Assembly (NCBI GenBank): GCA_023846275.1
Contig: CM043865.1
Coordinates: 34,114,412 to 34,178,411 of the forward strand
DNA from: Vanilla planifolia
Taxonomy: Eukaryota > Streptophyta > Magnoliopsida > Asparagales > Orchidaceae
Reading direction: 5' to 3'
Length of the DNA: 64,000 nucleotides
Each line of letters opens with the position of its first letter. Position 1 is the stretch's first letter. Under the pieces are notes generated by a model. It did not search any database, was not told where the DNA came from, and was given only the letters and a program-made list of their open reading frames with translations. Below, in pieces: positions 1-12,507 of the stretch. A program made the position numbers and the translations under genes.

Positions 1-429
1 GTAGTACTCAAGAATGCCTTATAGCTTGTACTTGAGATTCCAAGTAAAAGGTTCAAGAGGAAAATAGCTTTTGGATGGACAAATATAACTTGCTGCATTT
101 ATTTACTTCACAACAAATAAATTCCAGGATTTTATCTAAAAAAATCGAAAAATTTAAATGGTTGATTGGTTATTGAAATCTTGGAGTAGTACAGTTTGCT
201 TGGATGGTAAATGTTGAACACCTGCGCAGAAATATAGTTGAAAATGTTAAGAAACTAAAGGATTTAACAACAGGTTGCAATATTTTCTTGATGTTGAAAT
301 CTCAAGAAAGATTTTTTCTGCAACTAGCAAAGCGTACATTTAATTTTACACAACTACTATGGAAAAAAACTGCTGATAGAAAGTAATCTTAAAAACATAC
401 AGAGACAAACTGTTGCTGGAAACAAGCAG
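1..429. other. Unassigned left edge, possibly intronic
   Basis: Mixed-composition sequence with no long conserved reading frame. A 60-codon frame at 204-386 looks like chance and starts inside a good splice-donor-like context (GATG|GTAAAT, near 206). The stretch ends in a plausible acceptor (AAGCAG at 424-429), so it could be intron sequence upstream of the exon proposed at 430. No family was recognised. Confidence 0.25.
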
Positions 430-633
430 GTGTACAACTTGCCTTTGGGTCGCCATTCCAGTTGGCCACAAAAGCATTCCAAAAGTGATTCTGAAGGCAC
501 TGACAACCAAAACCATAGGCAACACTATATTACTGCATCAGCGATTCTAGATTCTCAACTCCATGAGCCACCGGAGTTTGGTGAAGCAGTTCATGGAGAA
601 AATAATCAGCACATAATTTCAGAAGATGCATGA
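430..633 (+). CDS. Putative terminal exon of an unrecognised gene (partial)
   Basis: An open frame of 67 codons follows an acceptor-like CAG at 427-429 and ends with TGA at 631-633. The predicted peptide is hydrophilic, rich in His, Ser, Gln and Glu, with no transmembrane segment and an acidic end (HIISEDA). Local base composition is more balanced than the A+T-rich DNA downstream, as in the other genes here. The frame opens with GTG, not ATG, which fits an internal exon boundary better than a start. Upstream exons would lie at or beyond the left edge. I recognise no domain. It could also be a chance frame in a 3' untranslated region. Confidence 0.35.
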   Translation: MYNLPLGRHSSWPQKHSKSDSEGTDNQNHRQHYITASAILDSQLHEPPEFGEAVHGENNQHIISEDA

Positions 634-2640
634 GAAGAAAGTAAGAGATAAGTACAACACGTGTGATCACTAGATGTCTTTGAACTCTTCTACACACTAA
701 AAACCAGGATAAGATGTTGCTGAAAAATATATTTAATCATGCATTTGATAAATTCACATAGAATTGAAATTAAAAAAAAAGGTGGAACCTGTTTCATAAA
801 TTGGATCTAATTACAACAAATCAAAGAAAGCGACACAGAGATTTACGTAGAAAAGCCCAAATGAAAAAAATCACGTGAGAGCACGTGCAAAAAAATTCAC
901 TATAATTGAGAGTTATAAGAGAATTTTAAAGGAGAAAAAAATGTCTTAAAACCACTATTAAACCTTAAGTCAACACGGAGTTCAATCTGTGTAAGTTGGG
1001 GGATTCGACTGAACAGTCCTCTAGCAATAATAAATTCAATGCAATATTAATAGAAACTAATTTAAATCAATGGTTTCATATTTATCAACAAACCCAAAAT
1101 TTGATGAATTTACATCACTTCATTCGCCATCCAACAAAACCAAAAAACAGATTTAAAGCACTTCACATCACACTCAATTTAATCATTATAGAATGCAAGA
1201 TAAAAAAATCAAAAATTAAATTTAATATATCTATATCTATATCTATCTATCTATCTATTTATAGAATAAAAAATATGTTGAGAATGTTATAAATAGATGA
1301 ACATAATATTCACACAAAAGAGAGAATAAATTATAATAAATTTCAAACTTAATAATTCACAAGTAACATAATAGAAGTATTTTAAGAATCTTAATTGTTC
1401 TTATAAACTTTTTTTAAAAACCCTTATTTATTTTTAGATCCTGTGTGAGAAGTGCAAAAATATAAAAGATATAAGTATTTTAAGAAGTTCGATCTGACAT
1501 CAAATCTATATCTACCTTCAACCAAAAAGTTAAGCTTGTATAAATATTTTTTACCAAAATAGATAGAAAAGCATGAGGCCAAAAGACCTTATAATATTGG
1601 CCCAAAAGAACATACAACAAACAAGTCAAATGATGCACAAAGAGATCAAAATACAAATAGAGAAATAAAAAAAATGTCTTAATAATAAGACAAAAGATAT
1701 AAAGTAAAAATCAAGTACAATGATTCTATAACTCAATACAAATGTCAAGAAATACAGTAAATCGTTAAGAAATAACTCAAAGTAGATTTATAATTTCGTT
1801 CAAAAAAAGTAAATTAAAGGAAGGCTTGGATCAAATAAGATCTAAACTTAAGCATTATATGTCTTTTAGTTTCTTTTTCTTGATAATAATGATCTTCAAG
1901 ATTCCTTCTAAATGAAATACAAGATATTCATTAGCCTTCTCTTATTGATTAGAGAGTATATATAAAGATTTAGAAAGATTCTCTATAATTTTATTTGCCT
2001 CCAATAGCTATATTCAACTTTCACAAAACTTGGCCATATTATACAATACTCACATAAATTATACTAAATATACTTTGTCATTAATTGATTATACTATTGC
2101 TATCATAATTTATACTAATCATACTATACATTAAATATTAGAATACTATACGAAACTCTTAGGTAGTTCTTTTTCTAAGCCTTACAACTTAATCATATTA
2201 TACAATAAAACAATATCATACTGTACAAATTTCTCTAAATTTTACAGGTTGGGTGTCAATTGTGTTTCAAGTAATTTCACATTGATCGAATTGCACAATA
2301 CATTATCATCATATAATACAAACCTCTCAACTTATCTCACATGGCATACCATTCGATATATAATACTATAACCAATATAACTAATCACATTACATGATAG
2401 ATGTTATATTGTACGACATTCTGGACGTCAATTATACACGCAGTCGAAACTCATTTATACTTTCATGAATTGTATATTGCATGATGGATATATCATACTA
2501 TACAATAACCATTTATGCACAAACTTAAACTTTTATATTTTAAGTATTTTGAATATGTTTTGATTTATTAATACAAACTTATATTTCTAATTTTTAATAA
2601 GGTATATCTATAAGTTAAAAACTTTACATAAATATTATTA
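634..2640. other. A+T-rich intergenic DNA, no gene seen
   Basis: No frame of coding character; the 98-codon frame at 996-1292 runs through low-complexity A+T DNA. At about 825-960 there is text resembling repeats common near plant LTR elements (an AGATTTACGT core followed by two CACGTG-like hexamers). A short (TATC)n run lies at 1227-1258. From 2030 to 2520 the sequence is a degenerate array of short TATACTATA-like motifs. No RNA gene was recognised. Confidence 0.5.
1227..1258. repeat. (TATC)n microsatellite
   Basis: Short imperfect tandem run of TATATC and TATC units read directly from the sequence. Confidence 0.8.
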
Positions 2641-3500
2641 TGATGTTAACTCTTAATCCTGATGTTTTGTTTGATGATAACAAATTCTAAGTATTTTTAA
2701 TGAATTTAGTTAAGTAATCTTTTCAGATTATAGATAACTAATACCTAAGTTCATAAGAGACCTTAAAAAAAAAATAAGCAAATATCAGATCTCATAAAGA
2801 TTATCTTGATTGGAGTGATAATCATCAAGAGATTTATTTTGAATTTAATTTTAGATATTTTTTTTATTATAATGATAAGTTTAATTAAAATCATTCTTAC
2901 AAAATATAAATATTAAATTGTATTTAAATTAATAATCTTAAAAAAATTCTATAAATAAATATTGATCATCTTACATTGATCATCTTAAAAATTATTTGAT
3001 CTTGATCATATCATTAAAAATCTACTTTCAATAAGTTATTACAAAAAGTATATAATAATAATAATAATTAATAAAAATAATAATTTTATTAATAATAAAT
3101 AAAATAAAAAATAAAAATAAAAGATCTAAATCTACTTAGCCTAAAATAACCCAACTCTAAATCTTCTGTCTTAAGTCAAGACGCTACTCCTGAACCTATT
3201 TGTTTAGCAATCGAGTCAATACAATACTCCCAAACTCATATGTATAAATCTATGTCGAATAGAGTAATAACTCTTGAAATTAGCTAAATTGTTAATTTTC
3301 TTTATTATTTATTTTGATTAAAACACTTGTGTCTCGTTAAACATTTCATCACAAAAAAGATTTTTGTTTATATCGAGTTAAATTTTGTGTCGCCGAATTC
3401 TTTTCTTTTACTACTAATTATATTTTTTATAAAGTCATTGTAACCCATCTTTTTTGTTTCATTATTGTGAAGATTTAAGCTACTCATCTTTTAATGAAAA
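2640..3500 (+). mobile_element. Degenerate copia-type LTR fragment with dispersed-repeat copy 1
   Basis: The block opens with a TTTGATGATAACAAA-like string at about 2668, a signature often seen near the 5' end of Ty1/copia (SIRE-like) LTRs. It includes 2794-3140, which aligns in direct orientation with 34894-35270; the two copies share the order of several blocks and both end in an (AAT)n-rich tail. The part after 3140 has no visible partner in the window. No coding sequence survives. The LTR assignment rests on motif resemblance only; the repeat relationship is seen directly. Confidence 0.45.
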
Positions 3501-6130
3501 GCCTATATTGATTGTTTTGTTTTTGTTTGGTTTTTATCTGAGATATACATAGGTTTGATTTTAAACTAAATTATCTAAAAATAATTGTACTTTTTAAATT
3601 TTTTGTTATGTTTTTATTTCATTATTTTATAAAAATTTATTATTAAAAAAATTAACGTGTTTTAAAATAAAATTAAAATTTATATAAAATCACTTATAAA
3701 AAAATAAAATTTATCTAGAGAGCGGGAACCAGATGTATACTCATTGATTTATAATTCAATAATAGAGCACTCAACCTAATGATAAGATGAAGAGATGTCC
3801 CTCAAATGGGATAAGCTCCACCAATGAAGTAACCAAAGTGAACGAGCACACTTGGTTGAAAGAATGGAGGAAGAATTAACCTTGGCTAGCTAGCTCCAAG
3901 CCGAAGCTCCAATATCAACGTACCAAGGACAAGAAAGCAAAATGTCCTCAAACTTTAATCGAGATCTAAACAAGAGAAAACACAATTGCTGGACATGAAT
4001 AAGAAGAGTATAATAGTTAGAGGCAATCCGAATCAAGTGACAAATAGTGGTGCAAGGCAAAGATTGCATGCTAACAATAATGAAGAAGCATCAAGAGCAT
4101 CTTGATTGATTGTTACGCTAGGAGAAATGGGGACCATAATAACAAAGATCACACAAATCCAAATAAAAATTAAACTAGCAAAATTCCACCTCCTTAAAGA
4201 AGAATAGAAAAGGCAACCCCCTTGGTTTCTAGGCCAAAGAAAGGACACAATTGAAACCATCAACTAGGAGAAAAGGACGGCCATAAATTGTGGCTTGTGC
4301 AATTGAATTCCAAACATGCCTCCTATTTACATAAGTTTCATCAATATAAACTACAACAAAGATCTATGAGCAAGATCTAGCCATATCACTATCTAAAATA
4401 AAGGAGACAAGGCATTGACATTTTTTTTTATCTACAACATTGGTTCACATTAAAGAAAATAATATTATAAATATTTTTAAAATCATCCAAATTTACCAAA
4501 AAAAACATTTGCAATATTTACTACATTCAACCAAGCCAAACATATTTTCATCACATAAGGATTATAACCAAATCATTTGAGGCCACAATTAATTATAAAC
4601 ATGAATTTTTGTCTTCATTTTCACCATTGTCTTAGAAATCATAATGGGGTTCTGCAATTGAGTAAATGACTCTATTAATGAATAGATTGAACAGAATTTG
4701 AAAACGGAAAGAGTTGCACAATTACTCATAATATTGAAAGTTCTTTTCTCTTCTAATTCGTGCTGTTTAGGCATGAAATTCTATAACAGCTAACTTTGGC
4801 TAGTTACCTGTTGTATTTTCATGAAAGATGTATGTTAACTGGATTGTGTGCTGCACAAACTAGGTTGTCCTATTCTTACTTAGATGAACAAGGTGCTCAG
4901 AAAAGGCAGTATTTATAATGGCAAAGCCATTGTCGAGGATACATTCGCAGGGTAATTTCCATTGCTTACCAAACCAAGAATCAAACAAGTTTTCAGAACA
5001 ATTAAAGAAAGCGATCATCTGAAAAGTCACGTGTCTGGGAAATTAGGACTTTTATCTTACTTCACCGGCTCAAATTCGCTACTTCAAAGAAAACTCAATC
5101 CAAGCTTCATCATATGGTAATATAAATCCAATAAATAGAAAGCCTGGCCAATCATCTGCTGAATGCACCCAGCATTGACAAGACAATTCTTTGAAAAATA
5201 GGTTAACAGCATAGAGAATGGGCATTCTTCTGTGTGCTTTTGTCTAATGTGATTTGACCATGTTTTTACAAAAGAAAAGAAGTTTCCTAGACTATATTAT
5301 TAATCTTGTTTTCAGATTTAGCCTTACCTATACACAACCGAGGTCCAAGCATCTAAGAGCCTAAAGAACCTAAGCAAGGCAAGTTTCTATCGAAGTGCCA
5401 AGCAAATTACAAGGTGACGAATGTCCAAAAAGAAAACAAGGTCAACTCAAGCACCAAATGCTGAGTTGATCCAAAAAGAAAACAAGGTCCACTGAAATTC
5501 ACATGATATTATTTAAAAACTATGATTAGACAACTGTTTTACTTATTAAATTTTAAAAATGACAAAAGAAAAGCTCATTTATAATGTTTTCTCAAGAAAT
5601 TTCTCAAAACTCTTTTCCAACCACTTTTCGTTTCTCTTTTCTATAGGACTTTCTAATAGAAAATAGGCAAACAAAGCTTTATAAGAAAATGATTAGTATA
5701 AATAAAAAGGAACAATACCAAAGAAAAAAGAAACACCAAAGAACTAAGTATAAGCCCATGAACTTTGTGTGCTAAGGATATTAGATTTCAATAAAGGAAA
5801 TTTGATAACTGAACTTCAAGATGCTTTTATCAAATCATTTGTGGTAAGGGATGATTGTGACTTTGAGCTCTAATTATGACGATTCGATGATCAAAATTCT
5901 AAGATGGAAAGTGAAAGAGACCTCAAATGACTAAGAAAACACCAAGTACACAATTGAGTGTAAAGACAGTGATACTCGTCAAACATAATAACATTCCTTC
6001 TCACTCATTGAGAATTCTCCCTTCCTCTTGTATAGAGCAAAACATGATCACCATTTACAAAGGATTTGTAACCTTAAATACTAGTAAGCCAAAGGAACAC
6101 TCAAACAGAAAGAGAGAGAGACATATGTGA

Positions 6131-6133
<3 letters not shown>
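3501..6133. other. Intergenic DNA, no supported gene
   Basis: A+T-rich at the start, then about 3,720-5,500 has a slightly higher G+C content. The 76-codon minus frame at 4033-4263 has a hydrophobic core but no recognisable family, no introns and no neighbouring exons, so I do not call it. The block could be an old, unrecognisable transposon or pseudogene. Confidence 0.4.

Positions 6134-6199
<66 letters not shown>
6134..6199. repeat. (AT)33 microsatellite
   Basis: Uninterrupted AT dinucleotide run of about 66 bp. Confidence 0.95.
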
Positions 6200-6202
<3 letters not shown>

Positions 6203-6519
6203 GATTGATATTATTGCTAACTTTATATTAACAAATGAAGAGAGGCACAAGTGCAATAATGCGTATGATATGTGAGTGTTTTATAAATCAATGCAGACAA
6301 ATTGACGATGCTTACAAATTAATACAAATAAATTCATGCTTAGAAAATGAAGTAATTGCATATAAAGTAGTAAATTGTTTAATATATTTATTGATGCCTT
6401 CAAAAAATAAATCAAAAGAATATATAAATTTAGAGAGAAAACCATATATGTGAAAAAGTTTTTTTATTATTCAATATATTCATCACACATAAATATTTAT
6501 CATTATCAGAAAAGAAAAA

Positions 6520-8260
6520 GTTGTTGGACTCCCATTAGCTCGAAGGTCATACTTTATTTTGATGATAATAAACTCGTTAACTGTATTATCTTGGTGGTCT
6601 AATGTATCTATCTAATTAAGTTTCAGGTTAACAATTAAAATCTATTTAAGAAGTAGATGTAATGACCGTCATCTCTAGAAGTCAAAGTCTATTTGAGGAA
6701 ACAATTAAAAGTCAATCAAAATAACTCAATGACATAAAGATAAAAGTAATATTCTAAAGAAAACATGAGTTCATGTGCTAGAGTTGGTTGATTCATCTAA
6801 GGGACTTGTGTCCAGATTAGGTTAGTATTTACACATAATTTGAGCAAGAGTTTACACATAAACTCATAAATGTGCATATAAAAATTTTTCTCATTTAAAC
6901 TTTAACTAAGTTAAACCTGTGAGCACATATCATGACTAGGTAAAAGTTAATTATGTTGAAAGTCAATTAAGTAATAAGAAACAACATGTGTTATGTCAAA
7001 GCATCATAAATATTTATCATGGAGTAATTGCATACAGAACTTGCTTTAGTTAAAAAATGAGCTTATTTAGACATTAATATCACTCATTTGAACTTTTAAG
7101 ATAACCATGCAAAGAAATCAATTTGAATTAACACGAGGATCTTTGTTCGACAATGCATTGCACCATTTGTTCTACTATCTGATATGTGTTAGATAAACAT
7201 TAGACCATCTAACCAATGTAAGATATATTAATTATTTCTAAAACTCTTTCAAAACTAGTCAAAAGGTCATCAGGCTATTTGATTAGTGATTTGATGGTTA
7301 ATCCAATGACAACCAAATCGTTTGAGGTGTGGTGCAACGAAATTATACAAATAGTCATAAAATAAAACTTTTGTCAAATGACCATACAACTCTCAAAGCA
7401 TCTGATAAGAAATTAGATTGTCGAGTGAAAGTTAAATAATTTTGAGTAAAAAATGAATTTCTATCAAAAGCTTATTAGACCATCCAATGAACAGTCCAAT
7501 AAACCTAACATGTAAAACAATGATTTGATAGAACATCTAATAAGCTGATAGGACGTTTCAATGTATATAAAGTTGATAGTGAGCTTGAAGCTTAAATCAT
7601 TTGGGGAGACTAGATATGACTACTTAATTTTAAGGAAACCTTAACAACACCTAGCCTCTTTATAAATAATATATCTTGGCTTAATAAAAAGAAGTTCAAT
7701 CTTTGCAAAACCTAAAATATGAATTTTTGAAGTTGCTAGAACAAAATTTTATTAAAATCATTTTAGAATTGCACATATGAAGAATTCTACTTCTGCATTG
7801 CATATGCATCTTCATTATTATACCTACTTTTGATGTTTTTCTTTGATAATATATAACTTGATTTATGGATTTTATTTTGAATATTTCTCAAGAGAAGATG
7901 AGTTTTTTACTTTCATGCGACTAAAAAATCAAATCTATGAGAATGCACCTTGGCTCAACTTATGAGCAAGGCAAGCTCACTCCGAGCTTGGTGTGAAGAG
8001 AGGTAGGACCAACTCCCAAGCTTTATGTGGTTAGAGGAAAAGCTTACTCCATGCTTGGGGTGGAGAGGAGGTGTCTACTTTAAACCTTGTGTAGAGAGTG
8101 AAAAGGGGTTATGCTTCAGCCTGGTCAAAAACAAGTTGTAAAAACTTCTCCTATGAAAAAAGGATTGGGTAATGCTAGGCGCAAGCATAAGTACTTAAAA
8201 GTAGAAGTAGACTCTGTTGTACCCTTTGATGTGATTATTACAAAACCAAGCTATTTATTA
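6520..8260 (+). mobile_element. Degenerate Ty1/copia LTR (probable solo LTR)
   Basis: Near the left end there is a TTTTGATGATAATAAAC-like string, typical of copia LTR starts. Near the right end the block at about 8135-8215 resembles copia R/U5 sequence: a GTTGTAAAAACTTCTCC-like string, a GGATTGGGT string, then a remnant of the usual 'GTAGGC' region. Between 7973 and 8100 two imperfect units of about 67 bp are tandemly repeated. There is no coding frame, and CpG is depleted compared with the younger LTR just downstream. The boundaries are approximate and no target duplication was identified. Confidence 0.45.
7973..8107 (+). repeat. Two tandem units of about 67 bp inside the copia LTR
   Basis: The string AAGCTCACTCCGAGCTTGG at 7973 recurs as AAGCTTACTCCATGCTTGG at 8040, and the rest of each unit aligns imperfectly. 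Such subrepeats are common upstream of the promoter or in U5 of plant LTRs. Confidence 0.7.
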
Positions 8261-8269
8261 CTGAAGGCT

Positions 8270-8729
8270 TGTTTTTTTAAGTAAAATTATTTATAATTAA
8301 TTAAATCAAGCCATATATTTTAGATGTCTAAAATAATGGTCTCTAAGGGCCTTGAGGTCATGGCATACTTCAAGGAATTTTTGAGACATGCGCAAGATTT
8401 TTTATAATTAAATTTCTTTTTATTTCTCTTGAATTTGATATGTCAAAACTTTGAGATTATGAGGCACACTAGTAGTATTAACATTTAAAAATATTATAAA
8501 ATTATTTAATAATGAATTTTCATTTTTAGGCCAAGTATATTTGACAAAATGTATAGACATGGGTATTTGATTTTTTAATATTATTTTGGAATCGTTTTTT
8601 ACGAATTTCTTTTCATAGCCACTTAATTAACTTATAATAATATAAGAATATAAAATTATTTTTATACACTTATATTCAAATTTGTGGCTAAAAAATTCGT
8701 CAAAAATACCCTAAAACAGCAAAAGTCTC
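8270..8729. other. A+T-rich spacer between LTRs
   Basis: No gene. A short imperfect inverted pair lies at about 8597-8620 and 8684-8701 (ACGAATTT...TAGCCAC against GTGGCTA...AATTCGT), about 65 bp apart. Confidence 0.5.
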
Positions 8730-8865
8730 GGGAAAAAGCACTGTAGCATGGGCGGGTCGACCTGGCGCCAAAACAGCCCGTCCAGGCCTTTTAGAAATAA
8801 AAAAAAAAAAGAAAAATAAAAATTTGGTTGACCCGAAAGGGGCGAGCAAAGTCCGCCCAAAGACC

Positions 8866-8998
8866 GCCGAGAGCAGCTCGGCTAGCGCTGGTCAACGGTC
8901 AACGGAACAGTGCCTGGCTAAGCCAAGCCTGCCGAGAGGAGCTCGGCTAAGTCTAACTTCAGCGCGGTCTACGGTCAAAGAACAATACATGGCTAAGT
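8866..8998. repeat. Tandem hairpin units in the copia LTR
   Basis: Two units about 65 bp apart (8866 and 8931). Each starts with an inverted repeat, GCCGAG-5 nt-CTCGGC, followed by GGTC-rich sequence and a CTGGCTAAG/ATGGCTAAG core. The perfect 6-bp stems are conserved in both units although the loops differ (AGCAG against AGGAG). Confidence 0.75.
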
Positions 8999-9448
8999 CA
9001 ACCTGAACCGGGTGATGAAATCCCGGTCAAGGAAGGGGGGGGAGCCAGCCCCAAAGTGGCTCGCAGGTTAAACGGCGCAACTTTATTATAAAGCGGTGTG
9101 CCAAATTTCATTCTGCAGTGTGGGACTAAAAAATCCCACCTTATAACTTCGGCAGGATCCAAAGGCGCAGATCAAGCCCGCCCAGATCCAACGGGCGAGA
9201 GTAATTTCGAACGGCTGTTTAATCAGCGCCGTTCGTTCAGCGCGTGGGATCCAATGGTTCAGATCAAGTCCGCCCGGATCAAACGGTCTAGAGATGATCA
9301 AGCCGTGAAGTCCATCCAGCCGTCCATTCTTGAAGTGGGATCGGACGACTGCTGCTCTTCTTCTTCCTTTTCGGGCTTCCGGCAACGGCTATTTTCCGGA
9401 TTTCTTTTTACCGTTTTTCTAGCCGTTTGGAATTGCTTTTTGGTGGAC

Positions 9449-9456
9449 TATATATA
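9449..9456 (+). promoter_or_regulatory. LTR promoter TATA box
   Basis: TATATATA in a G+C-rich context, upstream of the CCGAGAGCAAC region and about 390 bp before the U5 signature. It is the expected U3/R promoter position in a copia LTR. Confidence 0.55.
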
Positions 9457-10029
9457 TAGGACATTTTACAATTTATTGAGTTGATGAATCCACTTGCAAA
9501 AATCTTCAAAAACTAAGGAAAAAGGCCAAAACCGAGAGCAACAATTGGCATACTTGTGGGAGCTACGGGCTCAACCTTCTTCTCAAATTTCAACAGCTTT
9601 CTTCCACATTTCGTTGCATCATTCGGTAACATTTAGTTGTGCCACTTTGCTTTGAGAAATTAAAGGTGTAGGATTTTTGTATGCATTGCTATTGTAAAAA
9701 TTGTACGCTTTATTGTAGCCGGATTTGTTCGGATTTTTGGTGTCTCGTTGGAGCACCGGTTGTACTTGGTTTACCCCTACCGGCTTCGGCAAAAGGGAGT
9801 GGTTAGTGGAAGCCCGATCGGGTTGATCGGGGGTGGATGTAGGCACGGGTTTGGCCGAACCACCTAAAAATCTTTGTCTCCCTTTTTGCTTGTTTTATTA
9901 TTGCGTTTTTCGTTTTTATTTCACATTTTATTTACAAACGTTTTTAATTGAAAGAATTTTCAAAATCTAAATTTTAGTGAAAAGCACAATTCACCCCTCC
10001 CCTCTTGTGCGTTGTTCTCACACGATTTA

Positions 10030-12436
10030 CATCAGACTCAAGTTTATGAGCCAAGCTATCAAAATATTACTATCTTTACTTTTTAGTATTTTGTTTTTAT
10101 TTTCTTACATGTTTCAATGCTCTAAAATTAAAATTAGCAAACTCTACAATCACCACCAGTAAAGTTTTCTAGAAATCTAAAAGCCTAACTCACACCCTTT
10201 CTTGGATGTTTTTGTGCTTATCATGTGTCACAACCAACCCATGAAACCTTATAACTATGATCCCCTTCTTTCCAAATGGTGACAAGTCACCTGGTAACAA
10301 GTGAAAACATAAGGTAAAATGGCTGGCAATTGACACAACAGTTTCCAAAGAAGTTCTGCAAGAATTTTTTGCCAAGTATTCTAGTCGACATATCTAGAAC
10401 ATTCAATGCCCCTTGTCCCTCATTGAAGCATTCCACAAGCTTCATCCAAAACACCTCATCCATCATGCCTAGTTTTTAGTTCATGGTCCTATCCTTCTCA
10501 TCAAATAGACCAAGCCCATCTTTAATCCGGTCACCTGAGCTACATCCTTTGGTCACTAATCCAAGCTATTATATCATCTAAAACTCACCTCCTATCAGAA
10601 TATCTAAGGTTCAGGCTTTGTTAGGACAAGCAGAACTCACTCTTGCCAAATCAACTAGATCAAAGGACAAATGAATAACACAAGCCTTGCAAGCAAGTTG
10701 CATACCTTTAAAGCAAAGGGCAATTGGCAATGGTCAAAACCCAGTGTCTAGACAGTAGACAACATCCCTTTGTTCCCAAAATATTACATTTAATGATCCG
10801 AAAGTTTTGGAAAAAGAACATCCACTAGCCCAATCAATCAATGGGGTTGGTTCTGGACAATGCACAATCATGAAATCCGTGAAGGGCATGGCTCAAAAGC
10901 CATAAAAGGATGTGATCATGTAATGCAAAAGAGAACAGGTCACAAAACATCACAAAAGCAGCCATCAATGCTCATTGCTTTTTTGAATCTCCACTGTTTT
11001 GTTCTTAAGTTACTTAACGATCTTCCAAGGTTTGGCACTTGAACCTAGTCAAGAGTGATCATCGTATAACTTGAGAGAAGTCCCCTTGTAGCCTAACCAA
11101 GCATTAGTGAGGTCTTTAAGCTACCATTGTAGCAGCAATTTTTCTCCTTTTAAGGGGTATTTTGTTTGAACATGTCTTAGTCGCCTCACTTGTGTTCTCC
11201 CCATCTCTATTTTCTTGATTACCTATGATGTTCTTCATCGTTTTGTTCTCTCCCAATGGCCACAAGATGTTCTTTTGTTTGTCAAAGATCAAGATCAAAT
11301 GCTAAAGTCCAAAGGATAACCAAATTTGAATCTGACCCATAAAATAAGGCAAGAAGCATGGATAACTTCTTACATTGTCAAAATAGTCACAAAAGGGGTT
11401 TTTTTCCAAGTATTAGCGAAGATGGACCAATTGATGGATTCTATCAAATTTCTCTAGAATGAGAGTATAACGCTTCTCAAACAAATGAAAGTTTTTTGCT
11501 TCAATTCTTTTGCAGCAACTCTATAGTAAATGAATAAATCTAAAATGTGAATTGAAAACACAACTGCTTCAAGGATTATGGTATTTAGTTGACCCAAATT
11601 AATTAGAAAGTCTTGCTAAATCAAGCTTGGTGGCTATTCATCCTTCTTAACAATACTTAAGCTCTCATTTATCTATCAAGTTACTTCTAGAAGATAGTTA
11701 TCACATAAACATCAGAATCTAAAGAACAATAGAATAGCCATATTTAATTTCCATGTCAACTCGATTATGTGTGATTGGCTTCCTGAATTAAAGCTTGAAG
11801 ATATCAATGAGTTTAATAACAAATTAATTTCATTAACTAAAACAATTAATCCTAGAAATTAGGTCTATAATCCATAGTAGGAAGACTTGATCAAATTCAT
11901 TCAAAAATAGACCGAAAAACAAAACATAATCTTTGGATAAATTTAAGGCATTCAAGCCATCAGCCTTTTACTTTTATTTGGTTAATGAATCATCACAAGT
12001 AGGGCACTTTTGTAGATATGACAAAAAAAAAATGAACCTATTCAAACTTGAACTTTTTTGTTATTATTGTGAGTAACAGCTAGATCAGTTGAAAAAATGC
12101 ATTTAAAATTATCACCAAAGTCTTGAATGCAATCCTCTAACATGCTAATTAGGCTTTCCCCATATTTTAATTAAGAAAAAAAACTAATTGTTGAAACACC
12201 TTTGTAAAGTTGCTTGAGAGAAAAAACCCATACTACGGAAAATGAAAATACAAAACCTTTAGATATATTATTTCAATTCACAAACTCATGAATATCCTAA
12301 CTATATGACAAATTTTGGCTTAAAAATGTGCCTATGCTGAAGTATAGAAGGAATTAAAATATTAAATTTGACACTAAACCAAAACATTACCAGAATACAG
12401 TGAATGATCCGATAATTATTTGAAATATTGGCATAG
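10030..12436. other. Intergenic DNA, no supported gene
   Basis: Composition is near 38-40% G+C for 10.2-11.4 kb, higher than most of the spacer, but the frames there (61, 60 and 60 codons) overlap on both strands and show no domain, shared splice pattern or family. It may be an old transposon or pseudogene. From 11.5 kb the sequence becomes A+T-rich and low in complexity. An A18 run at about 12471-12488 precedes the ATL gene's 3' end. Confidence 0.45.
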
Positions 12437-12507
12437 ATGAACTTTGGTATGACCTCCTTCAGCATTAGCAAAAAAAAAAAAAAAAAAAGGAAAGTAGCAA
12501 TCCTCCA

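Larger units (their letters stand above)
8730..10025 (+). mobile_element. Young-looking Ty1/copia LTR, probable solo LTR
   Basis: This G+C-rich block breaks sharply from the surrounding A+T DNA and keeps its CpGs. In order it holds hairpin-rich tandem units (8866-9000), two direct repeats of a GGATCC-led motif 92 bp apart (9155 and 9247), a TATA box at about 9449-9456, and a transcribed-looking region. The latter contains GATGTAGGCACGG followed by TGGCCGAACCACC (about 9836-9868), the usual U5 signature of plant copia LTRs. It closes with CAATTCACCCCTCCCCTCTTG and ends near CTCACA (10025), as copia LTRs do. No internal gag-pol flanks it, so a solo LTR is likely. The left boundary is uncertain and no target duplication was confirmed. 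The 128-codon frame at 9098-9484 lies within LTR sequence and is probably not a gene. Confidence 0.65.

Noticed and set aside
4033..4263. 76-codon minus frame with hydrophobic core
   Set aside because: No family match, no supporting exons, mixed-strand frames nearby.
9098..9484. 128-codon plus frame
   Set aside because: Lies inside a copia LTR upstream of and over its TATA box; explained by G+C-rich LTR sequence having few stops.
12471..12488. A18 run as a third tail-only insertion
   Set aside because: Flanks share only a TAGCAA-like hexamer, not a clear duplication; other homopolymer runs (40556, 42671, 59248) likewise lack flanking repeats.
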